Assembly (NCBI RefSeq): GCF_014268595.2
Contig: NZ_CP077091.1
Location: forward strand, 3,950,001 to 4,014,000
DNA: 64,000 nt
Source of the DNA: Pseudomonas hamedanensis
GTDB lineage: Bacteria; Pseudomonadota; Gammaproteobacteria; Pseudomonadales; Pseudomonadaceae
Direction: 5' to 3'
How positions within the stretch are numbered: position 1 is the stretch's first letter; every line of letters begins with the position of its first letter. The notes beneath the pieces are model-generated. The model searched no databases. It saw only the letters and a program-made list of their open reading frames with translations, and had not been told where the DNA came from. This document shows positions 1 through 9,778 of the stretch, in pieces. The position numbers and the translations under genes are program-made.

Positions 1-1202
1 TTAAGCTCAGCCACCGCACCCGCACTGAGACCCAGCACGCGCTGTAAAACTTCCAACGTGTGCTCGCCTAATAAAGGCGGCGCATGACGATACTCGACAG
101 GCGTCTCTGACAGCCGAATCGGGCTGGCCACTTGAGGCACCAATCCGGCGAGCGCGTGCGGCAGCTCGATAGCCAGACCGCGCGCCTTCACCTGCGCGTC
201 TTCAAATACCTGCGACAAATCATTGATCGGCCCACAGGGCACACCCGCTTGCTCCAACCGGGCTACCCACTCGGCCGTGGTCTTGAAGACCGTGGCCTGG
301 CGGATCAATGGAATCAACACTGCGCGGTTCGCCACTCGCAGCTTGTTCGTCGCGAAGCGCGGATCATCCGCCCACTGCGGCTGCCCCGCCACTTCGGCAA
401 ACTTGCGGAACTGCCCGTCGTTACCCACGGTGAGGATAAAGTCGCCATCAGCCGTAGGAAAATCCTGATAAGGCACGATGTTCGGATGCGCATTACCCAG
501 ACGCTTTGGCGCATTGCCTGTGGTCAGGTAGTTCATGGCCTGGTTGGCCAGACAGGCGACCTGCACATCGAGCAATGCCATATCGATATGCTGACCACCG
601 CCATCATGGTCCCGATGGGCCAACGCCGCCAGAATCGCCACCGTCGAATACAGCCCGGTCAGGATATCCGTCAATGCCACCCCAACCTTCACCGGACCAG
701 CCCCTTCATCGCCATCGGGCCGGCCGGTCAAGCTCATCAAGCCGCCCAGCCCCTGAATCATGAAGTCATAGCCGGCACGCTTTGCATACGGTCCGGTCTG
801 GCCGAAGCCGGTGATGGAACAATAGATAAGATTCGGGTTGATCGCTTTCAGCGACTCATAGTCCAGCCCGTACGCCGCCAGACCGCCGACCTTGAAGTTC
901 TCGATAAGAATGTCCGACTTCGCCGCGAGGTCCCGCACCAGTTTCTGCCCTTCGGCACGTGTGAAATCGATGGTCACCGATTGCTTGTTACGGTTCGCCG
1001 AAAGGTAATACGCCGCCTCGGACGTATTCTCGCCATACGCATCTTTAAGGAACGGCGGCCCCCAGGCACGCGTGTCATCGCCATTGCCGGGGCGCTCGAC
1101 CTTGATCACCTCGGCGCCAAGGTCAGCGAGGATCTGCCCGGCCCACGGCCCGGCCAGCACTCGCGATAAATCCAGTACCCGCAGATGCGACAGCGCGCCC
1201 AT
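1..1202 (-). CDS. gcdG: CaiB/BaiF family CoA-transferase, glutarate-CoA transferase GcdG (C-terminus off window)
   Basis: Class III CoA-transferase that probably activates glutarate to glutaryl-CoA with succinyl-CoA as donor. The protein opens MGALSHLRVLDLSRVLAGPW and continues with the family block DLGADVIKVERPG. The catalytic Asp lies in HIDMALLD, near residue 170. About 400 residues are visible; the gene runs past base 1 without a stop, so only the last few residues are missing. The ATG at 1202 has an AGGAGGG ribosome site. It starts 14 bases after gcdH on the same strand, so the two are an operon. The substrate is inferred from the gcdH partner and the divergent LysR gene, an arrangement known for glutarate use in P. 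putida; the family alone would not fix it. Confidence 0.88.
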   Translation of the reverse strand, partial: MGALSHLRVLDLSRVLAGPWAGQILADLGAEVIKVERPGNGDDTRAWGPPFLKDAYGENTSEAAYYLSANRNKQSVTIDFTRAEGQKLVRDLAAKSDILIENFKVGGLAAYGLDYESLKAINPNLIYCSITGFGQTGPYAKRAGYDFMIQGLGGLMSLTGRPDGDEGAGPVKVGVALTDILTGLYSTVAILAALAHRDHDGGGQHIDMALLDVQVACLANQAMNYLTTGNAPKRLGNAHPNIVPYQDFPTADGDFILTVGNDGQFRKFAEVAGQPQWADDPRFATNKLRVANRAVLIPLIRQATVFKTTAEWVARLEQAGVPCGPINDLSQVFEDAQVKARGLAIELPHALAGLVPQVASPIRLSETPVEYRHAPPLLGEHTLEVLQRVLGLSAGAVAEL

Positions 1203-1216
1203 GGTCAGCCCTCCTA

Positions 1217-2398
1217 TTAATAGAACGCCTGCAGACCGGTTTGCGCCCGCCCGAGGATCAAGGCATGAACGTCGTGAGTACCTTCATAGGTGTTCACCAC
1301 CTCAAGGTTGACCAAGTGACGGGCCACGCCGAACTCGTCAGAGATGCCGTTGCCACCGAGCATGTCGCGAGCCATACGGGCGATGTCCAGCGACTTGCCG
1401 CACGAGTTGCGCTTCATGATCGAAGTGATTTCGACCGCAGCGGTGCCTTCGTCCTTCATGCGCCCCAGACGCAGGCAGCCCTGCAGGGCCAGCGTGATCT
1501 CAGTTTGCATGTCGGCCAGCTTCTTCTGGACCAATTGCGTAGCGGCCAAAGGACGACCGAACTGCTGGCGATCCAGGGTGTACTGGCGCGCGGTGTGCCA
1601 GCAGAATTCGGCAGCGCCCAATGCCCCCCAGGAAATGCCATAGCGCGCAGAGTTAAGGCAGGTGAACGGCCCTTTCAGGCCACGCACGTCGGGGAAAATG
1701 TTCTCTTCCGGCACGAACACGTTGTCCATCACAATTTCACCGGTGATCGACGCCCGCAGGCCGAGCTTGCCATGAATCGCCGGCGCGCTCAGGCCTTTCC
1801 AGCCTTTCTCCAGGACGAAGCCGCGGATGTCGCCGGCATCGTCTTTGGCCCAGACCACGAAGACATCGGCGATCGGACTGTTGGTGATCCACATCTTTGC
1901 GCCAGTCAGGCTGTAGCCGCCGTCGACTTTACGCGCGCGGCTAATCATCGCGCCGGGATCGGAACCGTGATTCGGCTCGGTCAGGCCGAAGCAGCCGATC
2001 CATTCGCCGGAGGCCAGTTTCGGCAGGTACTTCTGCTTCTGCGCTTCGGTACCGAATTCGTTGATCGGCACCATCACCAGCGAAGACTGCACGCTCATCA
2101 TCGAGCGGTAGCCGGAGTCGACGCGCTCTACTTCACGAGCGATCAAGCCGTAGCTGACGTAATTCAAGCCGCTGCCGCCGTACTGCTCAGGGATGGTCGC
2201 GCCCAACAGGCCGACTTCACCCATTTCACGGAAGATTGCCGGGTCGGTTTTCTCATGCCGGAAAGCTTCGAGGACACGCGGTGCGAGGCTCTGTTGAGCG
2301 AACTGCTCGGCGGTGGCGCGGATCATGCGCTCTTCTTCAGTGAGCTGTTGATCCAGCAGCAGGGGATCGATCCAGTTGAAACTCGCTTTACCGCCCAT
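1217..2398 (-). CDS. gcdH: Glutaryl-CoA dehydrogenase
   Basis: Acyl-CoA dehydrogenase family flavoprotein of 393 residues that oxidises and decarboxylates glutaryl-CoA to crotonyl-CoA in lysine/glutarate breakdown. Visible features are [19 protein letters not shown] at the N-terminus, the FAD/substrate block [16 protein letters not shown] and the C-terminal [16 protein letters not shown], whose Glu (about residue 372) is the catalytic base in this family. The reading frame extends upstream to 2503, but the ATG at 2398 has a GAGGA ribosome site and gives the usual family length and N-terminus, so it is preferred. First gene of the gcdH-gcdG operon, divergent from gcdR. Confidence 0.95.
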   Translation of the reverse strand: MGGKASFNWIDPLLLDQQLTEEERMIRATAEQFAQQSLAPRVLEAFRHEKTDPAIFREMGEVGLLGATIPEQYGGSGLNYVSYGLIAREVERVDSGYRSMMSVQSSLVMVPINEFGTEAQKQKYLPKLASGEWIGCFGLTEPNHGSDPGAMISRARKVDGGYSLTGAKMWITNSPIADVFVVWAKDDAGDIRGFVLEKGWKGLSAPAIHGKLGLRASITGEIVMDNVFVPEENIFPDVRGLKGPFTCLNSARYGISWGALGAAEFCWHTARQYTLDRQQFGRPLAATQLVQKKLADMQTEITLALQGCLRLGRMKDEGTAAVEITSIMKRNSCGKSLDIARMARDMLGGNGISDEFGVARHLVNLEVVNTYEGTHDVHALILGRAQTGLQAFY

Positions 2399-2556
2399 GG
2401 GTGTGTCCTCGCAAATCGGGTGAATTAACGTGGCATTGATCCTAGGCGCGGTTCTCGTTGGCGGCAAACGAGGATTTCGCATGCTGTTGTGTGATTTTCT
2501 CACTCCGAAACGGCATAAACTGCCACTTAACCGACGTATCAGTGAGATTAACGTAC
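2399..2556. promoter_or_regulatory. Divergent gcdH/gcdR promoter region
   Basis: 158 bases between the start codons of gcdH (minus) and the LysR gene (plus). LysR-type regulators usually bind such divergent regions through T-N11-A boxes. Several AT-rich half sites lie around 2480-2530, but no single operator stands out by eye. Assignment rests on the gene arrangement. Confidence 0.5.
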
Positions 2557-3456
2557 ATGCGCAGAAAGATTCCCAGCACTGCCGCCCTGATCAGCTTCGA
2601 AGCCGCCGCACGCCACGAGAGTTTTACCAGGGCCGCCGAAGAACTTTCGCTGACTCAGGGCGCGATTTGCCGACAGATCGCCAGCCTCGAGGAGTTTCTC
2701 GGAGTGGAACTGTTCCGACGTTCGCGGCGCGGCGTAAAGCTGACCGAAGCGGGCCTGTCTTACAGTCGTCGTGTGGCGACTCAGCTTGATGCCGTCGAAC
2801 GCGACACCCTTTCAGTGATGGGCCAGCAGGGCACCAACGTGATCGAATTGGCTGTAGTGCCCACCTTCGGCACGCAATGGCTACTGCCACGGCTCAAGGA
2901 TTTCCAGCTCAAGCACCCGGAAGTCACCGTTAACCTGACCAACCGCACCCGGCCCTTCCTATTTGCCGATACCGAATTCGACGCTGCGATCTACTTCGGC
3001 GACGCCGATTGGTCCGGTACCGAGTCCCACCGGTTGATGGGCGAAAATCCGATGCCGGTGTGCAGCCCCGCCCTACTCCACAACAAAGAGCAACTGACAG
3101 CTCAAGCCATCGCAGAATTGCCACTGTTGCAACAGACCACTCGCCCGTATGCCTGGCGTCAGTGGTTCAACTCACAACAACTGAACATCCCCCGAGACAT
3201 GACAGGGCCGCGCTACGAACTATTCTCCATGCTCGCCCAAGCCGCGATGCACGACATGGGGATTGCGTTGATTCCACCTTTCCTGATTCAGCGCGAGCTG
3301 GCCGAGAAGCGCTTGGTGATTGCCAACCCCCAAGCACTTACGAGCATCAAGGCCTATTACTTGATGATTCCCGAGCGAAAGGTCGAATCGGCGTCGCTCA
3401 AGGCATTTCGCGACTGGTTGGTGAATCAGGCACATAGCTACAGCCTAGAGGAATAA
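2557..3456 (+). CDS. gcdR: LysR-family regulator of glutarate genes, GcdR
   Basis: 299-residue LysR transcriptional regulator. The N-terminal helix-turn-helix (about residues 10-65) includes [42 protein letters not shown], written here in overlapping parts: [32 protein letters not shown] and FLGVELFRR. The C-terminal part is a periplasmic-binding-protein-like effector domain. The frame is open upstream to 2458, but [20 protein letters not shown] at 2557 matches the usual LysR start; the ribosome site is weak. It is divergent from gcdHG, which implies control of that operon, probably with glutarate as inducer (inference from the P. putida counterpart). Confidence 0.85.
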   Translation: MRRKIPSTAALISFEAAARHESFTRAAEELSLTQGAICRQIASLEEFLGVELFRRSRRGVKLTEAGLSYSRRVATQLDAVERDTLSVMGQQGTNVIELAVVPTFGTQWLLPRLKDFQLKHPEVTVNLTNRTRPFLFADTEFDAAIYFGDADWSGTESHRLMGENPMPVCSPALLHNKEQLTAQAIAELPLLQQTTRPYAWRQWFNSQQLNIPRDMTGPRYELFSMLAQAAMHDMGIALIPPFLIQRELAEKRLVIANPQALTSIKAYYLMIPERKVESASLKAFRDWLVNQAHSYSLEE

Positions 3457-3890
3457 GGGCATACAGCACTTCCTAACTGCGTAGTCAGGAAACCGAAAGC
3501 ACTACAGATATAACTATTTGTCGCAATTTCGCTGACTGTATCCGAAAGTCGTACAGACGTCCCAGAAGCGCCTAAGTACGTGGCTTTGAGCCTCCATTGG
3601 CGACGCATTACTGCCTATTCACGCCACCGATGAGAAATTTTTCCATCTTCAGCCAGAATCCTTACAGGGCACGGTCTGCAAGGGATTCAACTGGCCATCT
3701 GCGACATTCGGTCACGGCATGACTTGTAGTTAATTTTCCGTCACCCATCATAATCCCTTGAAGGGCATAAAGTTCGCCTGCAAAATGCCGCGCCCCGCCC
3801 TGATTTGGCGGGATCGTGCTGATCGGCCGCCCCAGTCGCACCATCCGCAGTGCCTGGGTTTACTCAATAAGATCACGCAGGAGATTTGAC
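3457..3890. other. 434-base gap before pntAA
   Basis: No credible gene on either strand. The stretch is less GC-rich than its neighbours and should hold the promoter and leader of the pnt operon. A small hairpin (CCCGCC at 3794-3799 with GGCGGG at 3807-3812) lies near the end. A TTGTAG (3724) and CATAAT (3749) pair is promoter-like, but the 19-base spacer is poor, so no promoter is claimed. Confidence 0.6.
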
Positions 3891-5012
3891 GTGCACATTG
3901 GTGTTCCTCTCGAAACCCAGACCGGTGAAACGCGGGTTGCTGCAACCCCGGAAACCATTAAAAAGCTGATCAGCCAAGGTCATAAGGTCACTGTGCAAAC
4001 CGGTGCAGGCGTCAAAGCCAGCATCGTCGACAGTGCCTATGAAGCGGCAGGCGCAACCATTGGCAGTGCCAACGATGCGTTTGGCGCCGAGCTGATTCTC
4101 AAGGTGGTCGCCCCAAGCGATGCCGAACTGACGCTGATCAAGCGCGGAACGGTGCTGGTGGGCATGCTCAACCCATTCAACAACGAGACCATCGCGAAGA
4201 TGGCCGAATGCGGCATTACCGCGTTCGCCCTCGAAGCGGCGCCGCGTACCTCGCGGGCGCAGAGTCTTGATGTGTTGTCGTCGCAGGCGAATATCGCCGG
4301 CTACAAAGCGGTGTTGCTCGCGGCTCACTATTACCCACGCTTCATGCCGATGCTGATGACTGCTGCGGGCACCGTGAAAGCGGCGCGGGTGCTGATTCTT
4401 GGCGCAGGCGTGGCCGGATTGCAGGCGATTGCCACGGCAAAACGTCTGGGTGCGGTGATCGAAGCGTCCGACGTGCGTCCGGCCGTAAAGGAACAGATCG
4501 AATCCCTCGGCGCCAAGTTCGTCGACGTGCCTTACGAGACCGATGAAGAGCGCGAATGCGCCGTCGGTGTCGGCGGTTACGCGCGGCCGATGCCGGCGAG
4601 CTGGATGCAGCGCCAGGCCCAGGCCGTTCACGAACGCGCGAAACAGGCCGACATTGTCATCACCACCGCGCTGATTCCGGGCCGCAAGGCACCGACGCTG
4701 TTGAGCGCGGAAACCGTGGCGCAGATGAAACCGGGTTCGGTGGTCATCGACCTCGCGGCGGCTCAGGGTGGCAACTGCCCACTGACCGTGGCTGATCAGG
4801 TCGTGGTCGAAAACGGCGTGACCATTTGCGGCCCGACCAATCTGGCCGGCGAAGTCGCTGCAGACGCCTCGGCACTGTACGCACGCAACCTGCTGGACTT
4901 CCTCAAGCTGGTCTTCACCAAGGAAGGCCAGTTCGACGTCAACCTCGAAGACGACATCGTCGCCGCGTGCCTGATGTGCCGCGACGGCCAAGTCATCCGC
5001 AAAAACGCCTAA
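3891..5012 (+). CDS. pntAA: NAD(P) transhydrogenase subunit alpha part 1 (NAD-binding)
   Basis: Soluble NAD(H)-binding domain I of the membrane transhydrogenase, 373 residues. It transfers hydride between NADH and NADP+ coupled to proton flow. Diagnostic parts are MHIGVPLETQTGETRVAATP at the start, the long dehydrogenase-like second domain with the Rossmann motif VLILGAGVAGLQAIATAKRLGA, and AAAQGGNCPLT. The GTG start at 3891 has AGGAG at 3879-3883; an in-frame extension to 3816 has no such site. It is split from the membrane part, as in pseudomonads and alphaproteobacteria and unlike the fused E. coli PntA. First gene of pntAA-pntAB-pntB. Confidence 0.95.
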   Translation: MHIGVPLETQTGETRVAATPETIKKLISQGHKVTVQTGAGVKASIVDSAYEAAGATIGSANDAFGAELILKVVAPSDAELTLIKRGTVLVGMLNPFNNETIAKMAECGITAFALEAAPRTSRAQSLDVLSSQANIAGYKAVLLAAHYYPRFMPMLMTAAGTVKAARVLILGAGVAGLQAIATAKRLGAVIEASDVRPAVKEQIESLGAKFVDVPYETDEERECAVGVGGYARPMPASWMQRQAQAVHERAKQADIVITTALIPGRKAPTLLSAETVAQMKPGSVVIDLAAAQGGNCPLTVADQVVVENGVTICGPTNLAGEVAADASALYARNLLDFLKLVFTKEGQFDVNLEDDIVAACLMCRDGQVIRKNA

Positions 5013-5027
5013 GCAGGGATTCAGACG

Positions 5028-5351
5028 ATGGAAGAGCTTATCTCCCCCGGTATCTACAACCTGATCATCTTCGTGCTGGCGATTTATGTCGGTTATCACG
5101 TGGTCTGGAACGTTACACCTGCGCTGCACACGCCGTTGATGGCAGTGACCAACGCGATTTCCGCGATTGTCATCGTAGGCGCCATGCTGGCTGCGGCGCT
5201 GACGGTCACGCCTCTGGGCAAAACCATGGGCACGCTCGCCGTGGCACTCGCGGCGGTCAACGTTTTTGGTGGCTTTCTGGTCACCCGCCGCATGCTCGAG
5301 ATGTTCAAGAAGAAAGCCCCGAAAGCAAAAGAAGAGGCGCCATCGTCATGA
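5028..5351 (+). CDS. pntAB: NAD(P) transhydrogenase subunit alpha part 2 (membrane)
   Basis: 107-residue membrane subunit with about three to four hydrophobic helices (for example [19 protein letters not shown] and the stretch from [16 protein letters not shown] onwards), ending in a lysine-rich cytoplasmic tail. Together with PntB it forms the proton channel. It lies 15 bases after pntAA, and its TGA overlaps the ATG of pntB in an ATGA junction, so translation is coupled. Confidence 0.95.
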   Translation: MEELISPGIYNLIIFVLAIYVGYHVVWNVTPALHTPLMAVTNAISAIVIVGAMLAAALTVTPLGKTMGTLAVALAAVNVFGGFLVTRRMLEMFKKKAPKAKEEAPSS

Positions 5352-6781
5352 GCATGAATCTCGTCACGACGCTTTACCTGATCGCGTCGATCTGCTTTAT
5401 CCAGGCCCTTAAAGGCTTGTCGCACCCGACCACCTCGCGGCGCGGCAACCTGTTCGGCATGCTCGGCATGGCGCTGGCCATCATCACCACGGTTGGCCTC
5501 ATCTATAAGCTTGGCGCAGAGCTTGCGACTGCCGGCATTGGCTATGTCATCGTCGGCCTGCTGGTCGGCGGCACTGCCGGTTCGATCATGGCCAAGCGCG
5601 TTGAAATGACCAAGATGCCGGAGCTGGTCGCGTTCATGCACAGCATGATCGGTCTGGCCGCGGTGTTCATCGCTATTGCAGCGGTGGTCGAGCCGCAATC
5701 GCTGGGCATCGTCAAACAGCTGGGCGATGCGATCCCGGCGGGTAACCGTCTGGAGCTGTTCCTCGGCGCCGCGATCGGTGCCATCACCTTCTCCGGTTCG
5801 GTAATTGCCTTTGGCAAGCTTTCGGGCAAGTACAAGTTCCGCCTGTTCCAGGGCGCACCGGTACAGTTCAGCGGTCAGCACAAGCTGAACGCCGTACTGG
5901 GACTGGCAACGCTGGCACTCGGCCTGACCTTCATGTTCACCGGCAACCTCACCGCGTTTGCGCTGATGCTCGCGCTGGCGTTCGTGATGGGCGTGCTGAT
6001 CATCATCCCGATCGGCGGCGCCGACATGCCGGTAGTCGTGTCGATGCTCAACAGCTATTCGGGCTGGGCGGCAGCGGGTATCGGTTTCTCGCTGAACAAC
6101 TCGATGTTGATCATTGCAGGCTCCTTGGTGGGTTCGAGCGGTGCGATTCTTTCGTACATCATGTGCAAGGCGATGAACCGTTCCTTCTTTAATGTGCTGC
6201 TGGGTGGTTTCGGCAACACCGCCGATGCCGGTCCGGCCGGCGCGAAAGAAGCACGCCCGGTGAAATCCGGTTCGGCTGACGACGCGACCTTCCTGCTGAC
6301 CAACGCTGACACCGTGATTATCGTGCCGGGTTACGGCCTGGCGGTGGCTCGCGCACAACACGCCCTGAAGGAACTGACCGAGAAGCTGACCCATCGCGGC
6401 GTGACCGTGAAGTACGCGATCCACCCAGTGGCAGGTCGGATGCCCGGGCACATGAACGTATTGCTCGCCGAGGCCGAAGTGCCTTACGACCAAGTGTTCG
6501 AGATGGAGGATATCAACTCCGAATTCGGCCAGGCCGACGTGGTGTTGGTGCTCGGTGCGAACGACGTGGTCAACCCGGCCGCGAAGAACGATCCGAAGTC
6601 GCCGATTGCCGGCATGCCGATCCTTGAAGCGTTCAAGGCCAAGACCATCATCGTCAACAAGCGTTCGATGGCCAGCGGCTATGCCGGCCTGGACAACGAA
6701 CTGTTCTACCTCGACAAGACCATGATGGTCTTCGGCGACGCGAAGAAAGTCATCGAAGACATGGTTAAAGCCGTCGAGTAA
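5348..6781 (+). CDS. pntB: NAD(P) transhydrogenase subunit beta
   Basis: 477 residues. The N-terminal half has about nine membrane helices; the C-terminal 180 residues form the NADP(H)-binding domain III, with [18 protein letters not shown], the block [20 protein letters not shown], and [12 protein letters not shown] followed by [17 protein letters not shown]. Start ATG at 5348 overlaps the pntAB stop by four bases; the frame is open much further upstream, but that part lies inside pntAA. Last gene of the operon, followed by a strong terminator. Confidence 0.95.
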   Translation: MSMNLVTTLYLIASICFIQALKGLSHPTTSRRGNLFGMLGMALAIITTVGLIYKLGAELATAGIGYVIVGLLVGGTAGSIMAKRVEMTKMPELVAFMHSMIGLAAVFIAIAAVVEPQSLGIVKQLGDAIPAGNRLELFLGAAIGAITFSGSVIAFGKLSGKYKFRLFQGAPVQFSGQHKLNAVLGLATLALGLTFMFTGNLTAFALMLALAFVMGVLIIIPIGGADMPVVVSMLNSYSGWAAAGIGFSLNNSMLIIAGSLVGSSGAILSYIMCKAMNRSFFNVLLGGFGNTADAGPAGAKEARPVKSGSADDATFLLTNADTVIIVPGYGLAVARAQHALKELTEKLTHRGVTVKYAIHPVAGRMPGHMNVLLAEAEVPYDQVFEMEDINSEFGQADVVLVLGANDVVNPAAKNDPKSPIAGMPILEAFKAKTIIVNKRSMASGYAGLDNELFYLDKTMMVFGDAKKVIEDMVKAVE

Positions 6782-6799
6782 TCTCCCGCAGCGATAACG

Positions 6800-6830
6800 A
6801 ACGCCCCGACTTGTCGGGGCGTTTTAGTTT
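6800..6830 (+). terminator. Intrinsic terminator of the pnt operon
   Basis: 11-bp stem AACGCCCCGAC / GTCGGGGCGTT (6800-6810 and 6813-6823) with a two-base apex, followed by a short T run. It lies 18 bases after the pntB stop. Confidence 0.9.
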
Positions 6831-6994
6831 GCGCAAAGCGCTGGACAATTTGCCGCGTTGTTGCCGATCCGGTAACGGTGTTTTACTTGAAAGCCGCTAA
6901 ATAGACGCCTCATTTGCGACCTTGGTAGCGGGACAGGCGCCCGGCAAATTCACTAGACTGCGCATCCTGCTACTCGCTGCCCGAGAAATCATTC

Positions 6995-8488
6995 ATGTAC
7001 CGTGACCGTATTCGCCTGCCTTCGTTGTTGGACAAAGTGATGAGCGCCGCCGACGCCGCTGCTCTGATTGAGGACGGCATGACCGTCGGCATGAGCGGCT
7101 TCACCCGTGCCGGCGAAGCCAAAGCCGTCCCGCACGCACTGGCCGAGCGCGCCAAGGTCACGCCGCTGAAGATCAGCTTGATGACGGGTGCCAGCCTGGG
7201 CAACGACCTCGACAAGCAATTGACCGAAGCCGGCGTACTGTCACGACGCATGCCGTTTCAGGTCGACAGCACCCTGCGCAAGGCGATCAACGCCGGCGAG
7301 GTGATGTTCATCGATCAGCACCTGTCGGAGACTGTCGAGCAACTGCGCAATCAGCAACTGAAGCTGCCGGACATCGCCGTCATCGAAGCCGTCGCGATCA
7401 CTGAGCAGGGCCACATCGTGCCGACCACTTCGGTAGGCAACTCGGCCAGCTTCGCGATCTTCGCCAAACAGGTGATTGTCGAAATCAACCTGGCGCATAA
7501 CGCCAACCTCGAAGGCCTGCACGACATTTATATCCCGACGTACCGCCCGACGCGGACGCCGATCCCGCTGGTAAAAGTAGACGACCGTATCGGCAGCACG
7601 GCGATACCGATCCCGCCGGAAAAAATCGTTGCCATTGTCATCACCCAGCAGGCGGACTCACCGTCCACGGTGTCGACACCGGACGTTGATACCAACGCCA
7701 TCGCTGAACATCTGATCACCTTCTTCAAGCAGGAAGTCGACGCCGGGCGAATGACCACCAAGCTCGGCCCGTTGCAGGCGGGAATTGGCAATATTGCCAA
7801 CGCGGTAATGTGCGGCTTGATCGACTCGCCGTTCGAAGAACTGACCATGTACTCCGAAGTGCTGCAGGACTCGACCTTCGACCTGATCGATGCTGGCAAG
7901 CTGAGCTTTGCCTCGGGCAGCTCCATCACCCTGTCGGAGCGACGCAACAGCGACGTGTTCGGCAATCTGGAAAAGTACAAGGGCAAGCTGGTGTTGCGTC
8001 CGCAAGAGATCTCCAACCACCCGGAAGTGGTGCGCCGCCTGGGGATCATCGGCATCAACACCGCGCTGGAATTCGACATCTATGGCAACGTCAACTCCAC
8101 CCATGTCTGCGGCACGCGGATGATGAACGGCATCGGCGGCTCCGGCGACTTCGCGCGCAACGCGCATCTGGCGGTGTTTGTGACCAAATCGATTGCCAAG
8201 GGCGGCGCGATTTCCAGCGTGGTGCCGATGGTCAGCCACGTTGACCACACCGAACATGACGTCGACATTCTAGTGACCGAGGTCGGTCTGGCCGACCTGC
8301 GCGGCCTGGCACCGCGCGAACGTGCCCGTGTGATTATCGACAACTGTGTGCATCCGGATTTCCGCCAGGCGCTGAATGATTACTTCACCGCAGCCTGTAC
8401 CATTGGTGGGCACACGCCACACATTCTGCGCGAAGCCTTGAGCTGGCATATCAATCTGGAAGAAACCGGACGCATGCTCGCGGTGTAA
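6995..8488 (+). CDS. Acetyl-CoA hydrolase / succinate CoA-transferase family protein
   Basis: 497-residue class I CoA-transferase of the Ach1/Cat1/AarC group, which moves CoA between short acyl groups (acetyl-, propionyl-, succinyl-) or hydrolyses acyl-CoA. Family features are the N-terminal GMTVGMSGFTRAGEAKAVP, the MYSEVLQDSTFDLID segment that carries the catalytic Glu (my motif reading, from the AarC literature), and the glycine-rich GTRMMNGIGGSGDFARNA. Start ATG at 6995. It is a single-gene unit between the pnt terminator and a hairpin at 8502-8532. Acyl preference cannot be read from the sequence; a link to the glutarate/propionate flux of the nearby gcd genes is only a guess. Confidence 0.88.
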   Translation: MYRDRIRLPSLLDKVMSAADAAALIEDGMTVGMSGFTRAGEAKAVPHALAERAKVTPLKISLMTGASLGNDLDKQLTEAGVLSRRMPFQVDSTLRKAINAGEVMFIDQHLSETVEQLRNQQLKLPDIAVIEAVAITEQGHIVPTTSVGNSASFAIFAKQVIVEINLAHNANLEGLHDIYIPTYRPTRTPIPLVKVDDRIGSTAIPIPPEKIVAIVITQQADSPSTVSTPDVDTNAIAEHLITFFKQEVDAGRMTTKLGPLQAGIGNIANAVMCGLIDSPFEELTMYSEVLQDSTFDLIDAGKLSFASGSSITLSERRNSDVFGNLEKYKGKLVLRPQEISNHPEVVRRLGIIGINTALEFDIYGNVNSTHVCGTRMMNGIGGSGDFARNAHLAVFVTKSIAKGGAISSVVPMVSHVDHTEHDVDILVTEVGLADLRGLAPRERARVIIDNCVHPDFRQALNDYFTAACTIGGHTPHILREALSWHINLEETGRMLAV

Positions 8489-8501
8489 TCGCACAGATAA
8501 A

Positions 8502-8532
8502 CCATCGGCGTACACGCAGTGTGTTCCGATGG
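8502..8532 (+). terminator. Hairpin after the CoA-transferase gene
   Basis: CCATCGG (8502-8508) pairs with CCGATGG (8526-8532), and ACAC (8512-8515) with GTGT (8519-8522) inside it. It is a stable hairpin 14 bases after the stop, but no T tract follows, so it may protect the 3' end rather than terminate. Confidence 0.45.
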
Positions 8533-8560
8533 ACTTTCGCATACCTCTATTCCTGCAAAA

Positions 8561-8725
8561 ACTGTACTGCTGTACCGGTCTATTCCGGCGGCAGCAGACT
8601 ACGATTTTGGCTGTATCGGGCTTAAACGCACCGAATCGGTGCAGACAGGTACAGTTTGCTCGATTTTGACCCGTACACCGCCTATAAACAGTTAACTGGT
8701 CACTCACAATACAGTTGAACTGTAT
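8561..8725 (+). promoter_or_regulatory. Cluster of CTGTAC repeats and ACAGTT palindromes before the DUF1127 gene
   Basis: The 320-base gap 8489-8808 has no gene. It contains CTGTAC at 8562-8567 and 8570-8575 (direct repeats eight bases apart), the inverse GTACAG at 8649-8654, the palindrome CAGTTAACTG at 8689-8698, and the perfect 8-1-8 palindrome ATACAGTT-G-AACTGTAT at 8709-8725, which ends 83 bases before the start codon. The density suggests a regulator-controlled promoter. No candidate regulator gene is adjacent. Confidence 0.55.
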
Positions 8726-8808
8726 CTACAGAGACTAGGCAATCGAGAGGATCATGGGCACCAGTCAAACCACTACCTGATCCCGCCACAAGCGGAAGGA
8801 TGTCAACC

Positions 8809-9024
8809 ATGGAACGTACACTCAGTTCCGAACTGTTCTTCGAAGATAAAGCTGTAAACACCCAGGCTTCCCTGCCTCTGCGCGTTCTCGCCAACCTGAT
8901 GTTGTGGCAGCGCCGCATCTCCAGCCGCCATCAACTGGCTCGTCTGGATTCGCGTCTGCTGGCTGACGCCGGTATCAGCGAAGCACAACGCTACGAAGAG
9001 CTGAGCAAGCCGTTCTGGCGCTAA
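8809..9024 (+). CDS. DUF1127 small protein
   Basis: 71 residues, MERTLSSELFFEDKAVNTQ, with the C-terminal DUF1127 core RRISSRHQLARLDSRLLADAGIS. This basic segment is found in small alpha- and gammaproteobacterial proteins, some of which act in RNA binding or metabolic adaptation; the role here is unknown. The ATG at 8809 is preferred over the in-frame ATG at 8800 because GGAAGG at 8794-8799 is nine bases from the former and touches the latter. It is a monocistronic gene with its own promoter cluster and a strong terminator. Confidence 0.85.
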   Translation: MERTLSSELFFEDKAVNTQASLPLRVLANLMLWQRRISSRHQLARLDSRLLADAGISEAQRYEELSKPFWR

Positions 9025-9354
9025 GTAGCGTCGCTGGCTCTGGTCGTTAGACCCACCGCCAGCAACCCGAATTGAATAAAACAGAACCCGTCGTGGGAAA
9101 CCACGACGGGTTTTGTCGTTTTGGACAGCGGCGCGTCTGGCGTGCCAATTGACCATCAACCATTACAGTTTTATCAAATTAAACAATCGCCATAACAGTT
9201 GTGAAAAAGGCGCTTGTAAAGGTTGCCATCACTGGGCGAACAGCGCCCGCCGGCCTAATATCCACACAGAACGTGGCGAACGTTAAGCAACTGGCGTCTG
9301 ACTCCTCAGATACCGAGCCACCTCTCACTACGGTTTATCCAAAGGAGTTACACC
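9025..9354. other. 330-base gap between the DUF1127 and DUF2388 genes
   Basis: Holds the DUF1127 terminator (9085-9118), then an AT-rich stretch around 9160-9200 that probably contains the promoter of the DUF2388 cluster. An open frame from 9201 overlaps the start of the first DUF2388 gene and has no ribosome site or family resemblance, so it is not called. Confidence 0.6.
9085..9118 (+). terminator. Intrinsic terminator after the DUF1127 gene
   Basis: 12-bp stem AACCCGTCGTGG / CCACGACGGGTT (9085-9096, 9101-9112) with a GAAA tetraloop, followed by TT and a T-rich tail. Confidence 0.9.
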
Positions 9355-9672
9355 ATGACCCGTCTTCGTCTGCTCAGTGCCGCTGCCCTGCTGGCTATGG
9401 CTACCAATGCCAGCGCTACCAGCTTCATCGTGACCACCGACTCCCTCGTCGGCGCTCTGAAAGCGTCTTCCGACGCCACGTCGGATGTGACGTCCTCCTT
9501 TCGTGACGACAAGATCGTCCTGGCCGCCCGTGATGACGCCGCCAGTTTCGTAGCCAGCGAAGGCGATATCCGTGGCGTGAAGCTGGAAAGCGCTCTGGAT
9601 CACATTCGCCACCAGGCGCCACAGTTGCAGGCCACCGACGCCCAGTTGGCTCAGGCCATCCTGACGATCTAA
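9355..9672 (+). CDS. DUF2388 exported protein, copy 1
   Basis: 105 residues. It has a signal peptide MTRLRLLSAAALLAMATNASA, then the family core SSFRDDKIVLAARDDAASFVASEGDIRGVKLESALDHIR. Database entries sometimes name this family a Holliday junction resolvasome subunit; the signal peptide and composition give no support for that. Ribosome site AAAGGAG at 9341-9347. First of three tandem paralogues that lead into the 653-residue HExxH/Lnb-like gene, which suggests a common periplasmic job. Function unknown. Confidence 0.85.
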   Translation: MTRLRLLSAAALLAMATNASATSFIVTTDSLVGALKASSDATSDVTSSFRDDKIVLAARDDAASFVASEGDIRGVKLESALDHIRHQAPQLQATDAQLAQAILTI

Positions 9673-9684
9673 GCGACGGAACTG

Positions 9685-9711
9685 ATCGGGACACTTCGCT
9701 CGTGTCCCGAT
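9685..9711 (+). terminator. Hairpin between DUF2388 copies 1 and 2
   Basis: 10-bp perfect stem ATCGGGACAC / GTGTCCCGAT with a 7-base loop, 12 bases after the stop of copy 1. The following GTTTC is a weak T tract, so it may attenuate rather than stop transcription into copy 2. Confidence 0.6.
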
Positions 9712-9778
9712 GTTTCAACGCTGGCTCTGGCCCGGGCATTGCGCTAGCCTTTGAGCTCGCCAACCATTACCGAGTCTC

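Noticed and set aside
1241..2428. 395-codon open frame on the plus strand opposite gcdH
   Set aside because: It mirrors gcdH, has no family resemblance or ribosome site, and high GC makes long antisense frames common here.
9201..9506. 101-codon frame before the first DUF2388 gene
   Set aside because: Overlaps a well-supported gene in another frame, and has no ribosome site or recognisable motif.
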